Assembly: GCF_900109525.1 (NCBI RefSeq)
Contig: NZ_FOAN01000008.1
Coordinates: 62,001-126,000 of the forward strand
Direction of reading: 5' to 3'
DNA: 64,000 bases
From: Allobosea lupini
GTDB lineage: Bacteria; Pseudomonadota; Alphaproteobacteria; Rhizobiales; Beijerinckiaceae
Every line of letters starts with the position of its first letter. The stretch's first letter is position 1. This document shows, piece by piece, positions 7,114 through 15,072 of this stretch. The notes beneath the pieces are model-generated. The model did no database searches. It was not told where the DNA came from and was given only the letters and a program-made list of their open reading frames with translations. The translations under genes and the position numbers were made by a program.

Positions 7114-9972
7114 TCAGGGGCGGTTCTCCAACGACACCAGCAGCTCGCGCGCGGCCTTCAGATCAGGCATTTCTTCTTCGTCCGCGAAGGACAGGACGAC
7201 AGGCCTCAGGAGATGACGGGCATCGCCGAGGCGATGCTGCGTCGCCCAATGCCCTGCTAGGTCCGTGGCTGCGCGCAACTCCCAGACGCCCGAGCCTTGG
7301 GAGCGGCTCAGTTCAAGCGCCGCGTTCAAGCACCGCTCGCCTTCTGCGAAGTCCTGTTGCTCGCTCAGGAGAATGTTGCCCTTGATGCGCATGGCTTCCG
7401 GTAAGAAGCTACGCTGCCCGCTCGTCTCGATCTGCCGAAGCGTCTCATCGATAACCGCGAGAGCCTCTCCGGCCCGGCAGCTCTGTAAAAGTCCTCGCGC
7501 GAGCGCGCATCTCAGCCGGACGGTGAACAGGCGGAAGCGGGCCGCATCGAGCCTACCTAATTGGGTCGTTAACTCGGTGACGCCGTAGTTCAGGTCGCCG
7601 CGCCCAATCGCCAGCTCAGCTCGGAATGCGCGCCCCAGGTCCAGGTATGGTTGCAACGAGTTCAGTTCGGCACGCGACACGAACCAATTGAGATGGCTCT
7701 CCGCTGCTTCAACCGCTCCGACTAACAGCAAAGCCGCCGTCGAATTGATCGTCGTGGCGAGGGACATCGGGTGATCCTTTGCGATCGCATCGCGAAACGC
7801 GCCATCGACGGCTTCGCGCATCGCCTTAGTCCGTCCGCCCAGACTAAGCGCCATGATGTGCGCCAGGCGATTCCAGCGATAGGCGTCGAAGCCGAAATGG
7901 ATCGACCAGCCATCGACCGTGGCGGGTGCGTCGGCAATTGCGCGATCGAGCTTCTCCAGGCCGGCCCCGACCTCTCCCGTGACGGTGAGGCAAATCCCCA
8001 TCAGCGTGAAGGACAGCGCGCTGGCACCGGGTTCGCCGAGCGTTTCGGCGATGTCCACGCTTCGGCGCGCGTGCTGCATGCACATCCGAATATCGCCGCA
8101 GCGGAAATGATAGAAGAAGAGCGGGCCGAGCAGGCGCGCCTCGCTGAGCCGGTCGCCGTTGGCGGCCGCGATCCAGACGGCACGCTCCAGTGCGGCGCGC
8201 GGGGCCTCGCCATGTCCGCTCGTATACATGAGCGACAGGCCCAGATGGGCCTGAAGTTGCATCTCCTCCAGACCGCCGCCGCTGGTCGCGTCCAGCGCTT
8301 GGATAGCACGCTGCGACCAACGCTGGCACTCCGGCAGCAGCGACATGGCGAGGAAAACCGGCGTCGCCGCAGCAGCAAGCGCGATGCCTCCCGGCACGTC
8401 CCCGTCCTCGCCAAAGCACCATTCCAGAGCGAGCCGGGCGTTGTTGAGACCGGCAAAATAGGGCTGCCGTTCGGCACCGGTCGTGAGGGACCTCCACTCC
8501 TCCTCGGTCTGTTGCAACCAGCGGCGATAGTAGCCAGCATGACGCCTCGAAATGGCCGCCTTCTCCGCCCTGTCCAGGGGGATGTCCAAGGCATAGGCGC
8601 GGGTCGTATCCAGCAGGCGGTAGCGGGTCATGGCCCCCGTCGGGCGAACCGCGAGAACGGACTTGGCGACGAGACTGTCGATGGCGTTGAACACCGACGC
8701 CCGGTCGATCTCGGCGCTGGTGGCGACATCGAGGGCAGCGTCGAGCGTGAAGTTGCCAACGAACACAGCGAGGCGACACAGGACCGAACGCTCGACCTCG
8801 GAAAGGAGGCCATAGCTCCAGTCCAGCGTCGCCTGAAGTGTCTTGTGGCGCGGCGGCGCCGTCCGCGAGCCCAACCATAGCCGCGTCAGGCTCTCATTGA
8901 GCAGGGAGGCCGTCTGCTGCAGGCCGTGCGACTCGATACGGCGGGCTGCGAGTTCGATCGCGAGCGCAAGACCGTCGAGTTTGCGGCAGATCGCCGCCAC
9001 GAGCGACGCGCTCTCATCGTCGAGATCGAGCTTGGCTCCGCTGGCCGTCGCACGCTCGATGAAGAGGCGCGTGGCTGGATAGTGCTGGAGCGTCTCTGCG
9101 GTCAGTTCGGAATCGTCCGGCGGGCAGGCAAGCGCATCCATCCGGTAGACCCGTTCGTCCTCGATGCGGATCGCCTCGCGGCTGGTAGCGAGGATGTGCA
9201 CACCTGGCGCGCCGTCGAGGATAGCCGCCGCGAGCGACGCCACCGTGTCGAGCAGATGTTCGCACGTATCGAGGACCAGCAGAATGCGCTGTGGGCCAAG
9301 GAAGGAGACGAGGGCGGACGTAGCATCTTGGGATTGCACCGGTTGGCCCAGCATCGACGAGAGCGCCGTGGCGACGAGGTTTGCGTCGGTCAACATCGCC
9401 AGATCGACGAAGACCGTCGCGCCGCCGAAAGCCTCCTTGAGGACATGAGCGACAGCGACCGCAACCGTCGTCTTGCCGACACCACCGGGCCCGAGGATGG
9501 TCACGAAACGCGACTGGGTGAGTTCTGCCGCAATAGTCTCGACATCCCGGTCCCGGCCGATCATGCGGCTGAGGCGAACAGGCAGGTTGGCGTGCTGCGC
9601 CCCCGTCGTCAGTAGCGGCGAAGCGACCTTGGCGCCCTCGTCATGCACCGGCGCAACGAAGCAGTAGCCTTGGCCCGCCAGTGTCGTAATATAGCGGGCG
9701 CCATCCTGACCATCTCCGAGCGCCTTGCGCAGGCCCGCCATGTGAAAGCGCAGGCTGCCTTCTTCCACGGTGACGTCCGGCCAGACACGTGCCAGTAGTT
9801 CGCGCTTGCCGAGAACCTGGTTCGGCTTGGACGTCAGGACTATCAGAAGATCGAGCGCTCGGGCGCCGAGTTCGATCGGCACGCCGTGCCGCGTCAGCAA
9901 TCGTTCATTCGCCGTCAGGATAAACGGCCCGAACGTCCGCCGACCGTTGGTCAGGTCTGATCCGCCGTTCAT
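7114..9972 (-). CDS. Winged-helix/STAND-ATPase transcriptional regulator with helical repeats
   Basis: 952 residues. Residues 10-108 are an OmpR/PhoB-type winged helix (FGPFILTANERLLTRHG to YITTLAGQGYCFVAP). An NTPase follows with Walker A GPGGVGKTT (161-169) and Walker B RILLVLDTCEHL (229-240). Residues from about 480 onward are alanine-rich helical repeats of TPR type. There is no receiver domain. This architecture (CadC-like DNA binding plus an NB-ARC/LAL-like signalling ATPase) suggests ligand sensing by the repeat domain and ATP-dependent activation. It heads the minus-strand detoxification run and is the natural candidate controller; it is a paralogue of the 15073-17979 gene. Confidence 0.88.
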   Translation of the reverse strand: MNGGSDLTNGRRTFGPFILTANERLLTRHGVPIELGARALDLLIVLTSKPNQVLGKRELLARVWPDVTVEEGSLRFHMAGLRKALGDGQDGARYITTLAGQGYCFVAPVHDEGAKVASPLLTTGAQHANLPVRLSRMIGRDRDVETIAAELTQSRFVTILGPGGVGKTTVAVAVAHVLKEAFGGATVFVDLAMLTDANLVATALSSMLGQPVQSQDATSALVSFLGPQRILLVLDTCEHLLDTVASLAAAILDGAPGVHILATSREAIRIEDERVYRMDALACPPDDSELTAETLQHYPATRLFIERATASGAKLDLDDESASLVAAICRKLDGLALAIELAARRIESHGLQQTASLLNESLTRLWLGSRTAPPRHKTLQATLDWSYGLLSEVERSVLCRLAVFVGNFTLDAALDVATSAEIDRASVFNAIDSLVAKSVLAVRPTGAMTRYRLLDTTRAYALDIPLDRAEKAAISRRHAGYYRRWLQQTEEEWRSLTTGAERQPYFAGLNNARLALEWCFGEDGDVPGGIALAAAATPVFLAMSLLPECQRWSQRAIQALDATSGGGLEEMQLQAHLGLSLMYTSGHGEAPRAALERAVWIAAANGDRLSEARLLGPLFFYHFRCGDIRMCMQHARRSVDIAETLGEPGASALSFTLMGICLTVTGEVGAGLEKLDRAIADAPATVDGWSIHFGFDAYRWNRLAHIMALSLGGRTKAMREAVDGAFRDAIAKDHPMSLATTINSTAALLLVGAVEAAESHLNWFVSRAELNSLQPYLDLGRAFRAELAIGRGDLNYGVTELTTQLGRLDAARFRLFTVRLRCALARGLLQSCRAGEALAVIDETLRQIETSGQRSFLPEAMRIKGNILLSEQQDFAEGERCLNAALELSRSQGSGVWELRAATDLAGHWATQHRLGDARHLLRPVVLSFADEEEMPDLKAARELLVSLENRP

Positions 9973-10369
9973 CAGCCTGTGGCTCTAACTGGTTGGATAC
10001 TGCCGACACGGTACCCGAGAAGCTGCTCATGTGCCACTCAACCGCGCCACAGCGTGGATCTTATGCAACCCGGTCTACGATGAATTTGGCGGGCTCAATG
10101 CTCCGAGAAGCGTCGAACGCTGGTTTCGGCGAGATGCGCCATCGGCGGACATTGGATTGAGGCCCACAAGCGGACGTCGGTGCGGCAGTCCTCGGCGTCA
10201 ACCGGATTTCCACTGCTCGGCGCTGCTTGAGAGGCTCAGCACGCCACCCTGCCAGTGCGCGGCGACAGGTTTGGAGAGCCCTTAAACGCCGCGCTGAGCG
10301 CGTTCGAACGAGCCACAGGGCCGAAGGAAGCTTGAGATGCTGCTTCTTCCTCCGGCCCATATCGGCCTG
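9973..10369. other. Intergenic region, no convincing gene
   Basis: 397 nt upstream of the large regulator and downstream of the acyl-CoA-dehydrogenase-like gene. Open frames here (for example 84 codons at 10031-10285) show no recognisable family, no good ribosome site and overlap a dispersed repeat at 10145-10177. It presumably contains the promoter of the regulator; no clear -35/-10 pair stands out. Confidence 0.6.
10145..10177 (+). repeat. Dispersed 33-bp repeat, copy 1
   Basis: Matches 14906-14938 at 27 of 33 bases, with both ends conserved (GCGGACATTGG and AAGCGGACGT) and a variable middle. The GCGGAC at each end makes a short direct repeat. I recall similar GCGGAC-type intergenic repeats in Bradyrhizobium relatives; that is memory, not a search. 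Confidence 0.55.
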
Positions 10370-11542
10370 TCAGAAAATCGAACCCGTCGGCAGGCCTAGC
10401 GCCATCGCGCCGGCATAGCGTGCCTGTGGGCTGGCCTGGAGCGGGTGAAAACGCGCACCTTGGATGTCGCGGAAGCGCCGCTCCAGTCCCGTCGCCCGGT
10501 AGAACGACGCGCCGCCTGCCAGCTCCATCGCCAAATCGACTGTTGCTATCGCGTGACGGGCAACCAGGGTGCGCCCGATCATGACCTCGTTGACCGTATC
10601 GGCACAGGGCGCGTTACGCGCCACGATTTCCAGCATCCAACGGTGTGCGAGCTGCGCGGTACGCAGTTCGGTGTCCATGCGTCCGGCCAGCGACGGGTCG
10701 GATGCCTGCTTCTTCTTCGCGATCTCGATAGCGATGTCGCGGGCGCTCTCGGCTACTCCGAGGTAGACTGCATAGATCAGAGGGAAAGCGATGGTCGCAA
10801 TTGTCTCGAAAACCGGGTGCCACTCGCCAGCCTTGCGCGAAAACGCGACATTCGCGGCGGGAATAAAGAGATTCTCGATCACGACGTCGTTCGACGCGGT
10901 GCCACGCATGCCCAGCGTGCGCCAGGTGTTCTCAATGCGCACCGCCGAGGACTTCATCGGCGCACCGAAGTGGATGACCGACCGGTTCCCGTCTTCTCCT
11001 TCATGGATCGCTCCGGTCATGAGGATATCGCCGGCTTCGGCGCCGGAGGTGAACACTTTCCGGGCGGTGATACGGTAGCCTTCGCCGTCCTTCTCAGCCT
11101 TGCCCGACCCGCCGATCCAGTCCGAGCCGCCGGACGACAACAAAATGATTCTCTCCGCGGCGACCCGTTTCAGCAGGGGCTCCACAGCAGCGATCTTCTG
11201 GTACCGCCAACGCCAAGCGGGGATGGCGACCTGATGGGTGTGCATGGAAAACGCCAGCGCCGTGGAACCGCACGCCCTTGCGAGCACGCGCAGCATCTCG
11301 GCGAGCTCGGATATCTCGGCGCCGCCGCCGCCGAGTTCCCGCGGGACGCCTGCCTCAACGAGGCCCGCCTCCTTCATCAAGGAATAGTTCTCGCTGACGA
11401 AACGGTCATTCTGGTCGATCTCGGCGGCACGCGCGGCGAGTTGCGGCGCAAGATGGCGCGCCGTTTCCACGACACTGGCGGGAGAGGCAGTGCCTCCGAC
11501 GAATGACGGGGCCAAGGCTTTCGAAGCAGTGATCGTCGACAT
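10370..11542 (-). CDS. Acyl-CoA dehydrogenase-family flavoprotein
   Basis: 390 residues from ATG 11542, which has GGAGG 5-6 nt upstream; an ATG four codons earlier is less well placed. The fold is acyl-CoA dehydrogenase-like: helical N-domain (ARHLAPQLAARAAEID), a middle beta domain (SSGGSDWIGGSGKAEKDGEGYRITARKVFTSGAEAGDILMTG split over 137-178), and a C-terminal helical domain (MELAGGASFYRATGLERRFRDIQGA). This variant resembles the DszC/SfnB/HpaA-like flavin monooxygenase branch more than fatty-acid enzymes. It is divergent from an HxlR regulator over 133 nt with a palindrome, so it is probably its target. Confidence 0.82.
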   Translation of the reverse strand: MSTITASKALAPSFVGGTASPASVVETARHLAPQLAARAAEIDQNDRFVSENYSLMKEAGLVEAGVPRELGGGGAEISELAEMLRVLARACGSTALAFSMHTHQVAIPAWRWRYQKIAAVEPLLKRVAAERIILLSSGGSDWIGGSGKAEKDGEGYRITARKVFTSGAEAGDILMTGAIHEGEDGNRSVIHFGAPMKSSAVRIENTWRTLGMRGTASNDVVIENLFIPAANVAFSRKAGEWHPVFETIATIAFPLIYAVYLGVAESARDIAIEIAKKKQASDPSLAGRMDTELRTAQLAHRWMLEIVARNAPCADTVNEVMIGRTLVARHAIATVDLAMELAGGASFYRATGLERRFRDIQGARFHPLQASPQARYAGAMALGLPTGSIF

Positions 11543-11595
11543 GGTGTCCTCCATTCCTGCGAGGCAGAAGGATCACCGCTGAGGTTCCGAGCTTC

Positions 11596-11614
11596 CAGTT
11601 CAGCAACTGAACTG
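11596..11614. promoter_or_regulatory. Perfect 8-bp palindrome between HxlR and flavoprotein genes
   Basis: CAGTTCAG-CAA-CTGAACTG: two exact 8-bp arms around a 3-nt spacer, 54 nt upstream of the flavoprotein start and 62 nt upstream of the HxlR start. HxlR/DUF24 regulators bind as dimers to such symmetric sites and commonly control the divergent gene, so this is a strong candidate operator for both promoters. Confidence 0.7.
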
Positions 11615-11675
11615 CTGGCGTTTTCCGTGTGACCCCGATCTGGTACCATTCGCCAAAAGAAAAACGGGGTTCGCC

Positions 11676-12368
11676 ATGAACAATCGCGGTGGCTATGGCC
11701 AGTTTTGCCCGGTGTCGATGGCCTCGGAGATATTGTGCAGTCGATGGACGACGCTGGTCGTGCGGGAACTGCTCTGCGGCAGCACCCGATTCAATGATCT
11801 ACGGCGCGGCTTGCCGAAGATGTCGCCTGCGTTGCTCTCGAAACGGCTCAAGGAATTGCAGCAGGCCGGGGTCATTACCGTATCGCGCAAGACGAAGGGT
11901 TCGGTTGAATATCACCTTTCCGAGGCGGGCGAGGAACTGAGATCGTTGATCATGGGCCTCGGCAACTGGGCGCAGCACTGGATGGAATCGCGGCTTTCGC
12001 TCAAGAACCTCGACCCTTCATTGCTGATGTGGGACATGCGCCGGAGTCTCAACGTCAAGCTCCTACCGGGCCATCGCTGCACGATACAGTTTCTGTATCC
12101 CGAACTTCCGGGGTCACAAAAGCGGTGGTGGCTGGTGGTGGCCGACGGTGCGGTCGATCTTTGCAATTTCGATCCCGGCCATCAGCTCGATCTGCTGGTC
12201 ACGAGTTCCCTGCGCACGATGACGGCGATCTGGATGGGACTGACGACGATCAAGAAAGAGTCCGACACCGGTCAATTGGAGATTGACGGCGATCAGGCGC
12301 TGGCTTGCTCCATGCAACAATGGCTCGGGCTCAGCGCCTTTGCCTTCGAACCGCGTCGGGTGCAGTGA
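11676..12368 (+). CDS. HxlR-family transcriptional regulator with C-terminal domain
   Basis: 230 residues. Residues 8-100 are an HxlR winged helix: FCPVSMASEILCSRWTTLVV, RELLCGSTRFNDLRRGLP, then the wing (TVSRKTKGSVEYHLSEAGEE). C11 in FCPVS is at the position used as a redox sensor in some family members. Residues 110-230 form an SCP2-like extension (LNVKLLPGHRCTIQF) found in a subset of family members and possibly ligand binding. It is divergent from the flavoprotein gene, with a palindromic operator in between, and is likely autoregulated. Confidence 0.88.
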   Translation: MNNRGGYGQFCPVSMASEILCSRWTTLVVRELLCGSTRFNDLRRGLPKMSPALLSKRLKELQQAGVITVSRKTKGSVEYHLSEAGEELRSLIMGLGNWAQHWMESRLSLKNLDPSLLMWDMRRSLNVKLLPGHRCTIQFLYPELPGSQKRWWLVVADGAVDLCNFDPGHQLDLLVTSSLRTMTAIWMGLTTIKKESDTGQLEIDGDQALACSMQQWLGLSAFAFEPRRVQ

Positions 12369-12699
12369 CGGACGCGACGATCATGCGCGAGGTTTGGTGA
12401 AAGGAAGGCTGCTTCTGGCGCCAGTAGCGGACTCTAGCTCTCTCCCAGAAGCAGACCTCCTGAACGCGGTCGCGGCCCGATCGGAAGCGATCGATCTCGA
12501 ACGTGTCTTTATAACCTAGCCGGAAGAGTTGCCAGATCTGGAGGAAAGCTAAACGGCGGTTTCGGGCAGCTGGGTAAATGAAGGTTGTCCAAGCCATCGT
12601 TGAACACAGGATATCGGGCAAATCGATCTCGATCTTTCAGCATTTCGAAAGCGCGCCGCCATACATTGATCGACCGTTAGCTGGGCGAGAGGCCGACGC
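12369..12699. other. Intergenic region, no convincing gene
   Basis: 331 nt between the HxlR gene and the c-di-GMP enzyme, both on the plus strand. A 96-codon minus-strand frame crosses it and the end of the HxlR gene, but it shows no family and no ribosome site, so I do not call it. No inverted repeat or clear promoter was recognised. Confidence 0.5.
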
Positions 12700-14778
12700 T
12701 TGACCACTCAGTGCATCACTCGATCTTTCCCCGTGGATAGTGCTCTATTGAACGCTGTCCTGGAGCATGTGGAACAAGGAATTCTGATGGTCGATGCAAA
12801 CGGCTATGTGGCCGTCTGCAATCAGCGCGCGATCGATCTGCTTGGCCTGCCACCCGACCTGATGCGTTCCAATCCATCTTTCGAGACGGTGAAGAGATGG
12901 CAGATGGAACAAGGTGAATTTGGCACTGTCACAGAAAATCTCCTTCGGGCCATCAAATATGAAGGGATACACGTAGAAATCCTGGACTACGATAGGCAGA
13001 GACCAGACGGCACGGTGCTGGAAGTTCGAACCAACCGCCTCCCCAATGGCGGAATGGTGCGCACTTTTACTGACATAACTGTACGAAAAGCGGCCGAGAA
13101 CGCGATCCGGGTGAGCGAGGAGCGCCTGCGGCTGGCTTTGCAGGCGAGCAAGATGGCTGCCTGGGAGCTGGATCTCGAGACGCAGTGGGTCGATCGCTCC
13201 GAAAATTCCATGGTGCTGCTCGGCATTTCCTCGGGACCTGCAGGTGATTTCATCAACAGGGTCCATCCCGACGACCGAGAAATAGTGACCGCCTTCTGGA
13301 GCACTGTCAGGTCGAATGGCAGTGGCGCGGCCGAAGTGCGCTACCTTTCTCCTGACGGCTCGCAAACGTGGCTCGCTCTCAGGGCCGAGCGAAAGGACGA
13401 TAATCGACTCATCGGACTGACCTTCGACATCGCAGATCGGAAAGCGGCCGAAGAAGCCATCTGGCGCACCGCCAATCACGACCCTCTAACGGGCCTGGCG
13501 AACCGGGCGCTCTTCCAGGCACGCCTCAACGAGGCGCTGATAGATGCCGGAATCTCTGGGGCCAGCGTGGGGTTGTTACTGCTGGACCTCGACGACTTCA
13601 AGGACGTCAATGACACGCTCGGCCATGCGGTTGGAGACCTCCTCCTCCAGGAGGCGGCCCTTCGGCTCAAAAGCTTTGTCGGAGAAGGCGATACCGTGGC
13701 ACGCCTGGGAGGCGACGAGTTTGCCATCATACTCGCCAATATTTCAGCGGGAAGTGAAGCAACTGCCGTTGCTACGAAAATCGTAGATGGTCTCTGTGCT
13801 CCCTTCCAGCACGAAGGACGAGCTCTTTCCACAACGGTCAGCATCGGGCTGGCAACCTTCCCTGAGCATCACCGCGATCCAGTCGAGCTGATGAAGGACG
13901 CCGACATCGCGCTCTATCGCGCGAAGGAGCAGGGGCGCAGCCAAGCGGTTGCTTATACCAGTGCCGCTCGCGAGACGATGGAGCGTCGCGTCACCATCGC
14001 ACACGACGCCCGCGAAGGGCTCGCAGCACAGCAGTTCGTTCCCTATTACCAACCGAAAGTGTCGTTGGTGACAGGCCGGATCGTCGGCTTCGAGGCCCTC
14101 GCGCGTTGGAACCACCCGACCAAAGGGCTCCTCACGCCTGACTATTTTGGCTCGATGTTCGCCGAGCAGGCCATTTCGATTGCTCTGGGCGAACAGATGA
14201 TCCGCCAGGTCGCGGCCGATGTTCGATCATGGCTGAATCAGGGTCTCGAATGCGGTCGCGTGGCCGTCAATCTGTCTTCCGCCGAGATTTCCGACCCGAG
14301 ACTCGCCGACAGGATTATCCGCATACTGGAGGATACACGTGTCGCCTCGGCGCACTTTGAAGTCGAAGTGACGGAAACAGCTTTCCTCGGGCGCAGAACC
14401 GCGACGGCGTCCTCCATCCTGAACAAGTTGCACGAGGCCGGCGTCTCCATCGCATTGGATGATTTCGGTACGGGCTTTGCGTCGCTTCTCCATCTGAAGC
14501 AGTTCCCCGTGGACCACATCAAGATCGACCAGAGTTTCGTGCGGAACCTGATCAGCGACGACAGCGATGCTGCAATTGTCGCCGCCATCGTAAGCCTTGG
14601 TCACGCTATGGGAATGCATACGACCGCGGAAGGGGTAGAAAGTTCCCAACAGGCCGCACGTCTGCGAGAAGCAGGGTGCGATTCTGCTCAGGGCTATTTT
14701 TATGGGAAGCCGCTGCGCGGGGAGAAGGTGCCGAAGACCATTCAGAGTTGGTTCGCAACAGGCAAGCCAGAGCTTTGA
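12700..14778 (+). CDS. PAS-PAS-GGDEF-EAL c-di-GMP synthase/phosphodiesterase
   Basis: 692 residues from a TTG start with GAGAGG about 7 nt upstream; no earlier ATG fits. PAS 1 is about 13-125 (NAVLEHVEQGILMVDANGYV) and PAS 2 about 139-250. The GGDEF domain follows (DLDDFKDVNDTLGH; ARLGGDEFAIIL near 332-344) with an intact active site; the RxxD inhibitory site is GEGD, so product inhibition is probably lost. The EAL domain (from about 435) keeps FEALARWNHP, NLSSAEI, VEVTETAF, DDFGTG and EGVE. Both activities could be live. No transmembrane segments, so a cytosolic sensor; the ligand is unknown. Confidence 0.92.
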   Translation: MTTQCITRSFPVDSALLNAVLEHVEQGILMVDANGYVAVCNQRAIDLLGLPPDLMRSNPSFETVKRWQMEQGEFGTVTENLLRAIKYEGIHVEILDYDRQRPDGTVLEVRTNRLPNGGMVRTFTDITVRKAAENAIRVSEERLRLALQASKMAAWELDLETQWVDRSENSMVLLGISSGPAGDFINRVHPDDREIVTAFWSTVRSNGSGAAEVRYLSPDGSQTWLALRAERKDDNRLIGLTFDIADRKAAEEAIWRTANHDPLTGLANRALFQARLNEALIDAGISGASVGLLLLDLDDFKDVNDTLGHAVGDLLLQEAALRLKSFVGEGDTVARLGGDEFAIILANISAGSEATAVATKIVDGLCAPFQHEGRALSTTVSIGLATFPEHHRDPVELMKDADIALYRAKEQGRSQAVAYTSAARETMERRVTIAHDAREGLAAQQFVPYYQPKVSLVTGRIVGFEALARWNHPTKGLLTPDYFGSMFAEQAISIALGEQMIRQVAADVRSWLNQGLECGRVAVNLSSAEISDPRLADRIIRILEDTRVASAHFEVEVTETAFLGRRTATASSILNKLHEAGVSIALDDFGTGFASLLHLKQFPVDHIKIDQSFVRNLISDDSDAAIVAAIVSLGHAMGMHTTAEGVESSQQAARLREAGCDSAQGYFYGKPLRGEKVPKTIQSWFATGKPEL

Positions 14779-14905
14779 GGCCGGAGGTAGGAAGCCAGGG
14801 AAACGTGAAAGGGTATTGCAAGTTTACCGTTATTCGCCATCCGCCCGGCTCCAAATCACCGATTGTGCGCGCCATAATTAGCCGCAGGCTAAACTTGCGC
14901 CATTT

Positions 14906-14938
14906 GCGGACATTGGCTGGTTGCCCGAAAGCGGACGT
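14906..14938 (+). repeat. Dispersed 33-bp repeat, copy 2
   Basis: 27 of 33 bases match 10145-10177, in the same orientation 4.7 kb away. It lies in the 294-nt gap between the convergent c-di-GMP enzyme and second large regulator. The 11 bases at the 5' end and 10 at the 3' end are invariant. Confidence 0.55.
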
Positions 14939-15072
14939 GCGTCCGGGTCGCCAATATATGACCTGCGCCATGCCGACGCGACACATGCCGACGCGGGATC
15001 TGTTCAAAGGACCCAAGTGGCTTTTGCTTCGCTTGCAGATCCGCGCCGCCTGAGAGCCATACAAGCAATAGC

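Noticed and set aside
10031..10285. 84-codon plus-strand frame upstream of the large regulator
   Set aside because: Contains a dispersed repeat, no family resemblance and no ribosome site.
12331..12621. 96-codon minus-strand frame between HxlR and GGDEF-EAL genes
   Set aside because: It overlaps the HxlR 3' end, shows no recognisable domain and no start signal. I considered an IS fragment (LQIWQLFRLGYKD) but could not match it to a family.
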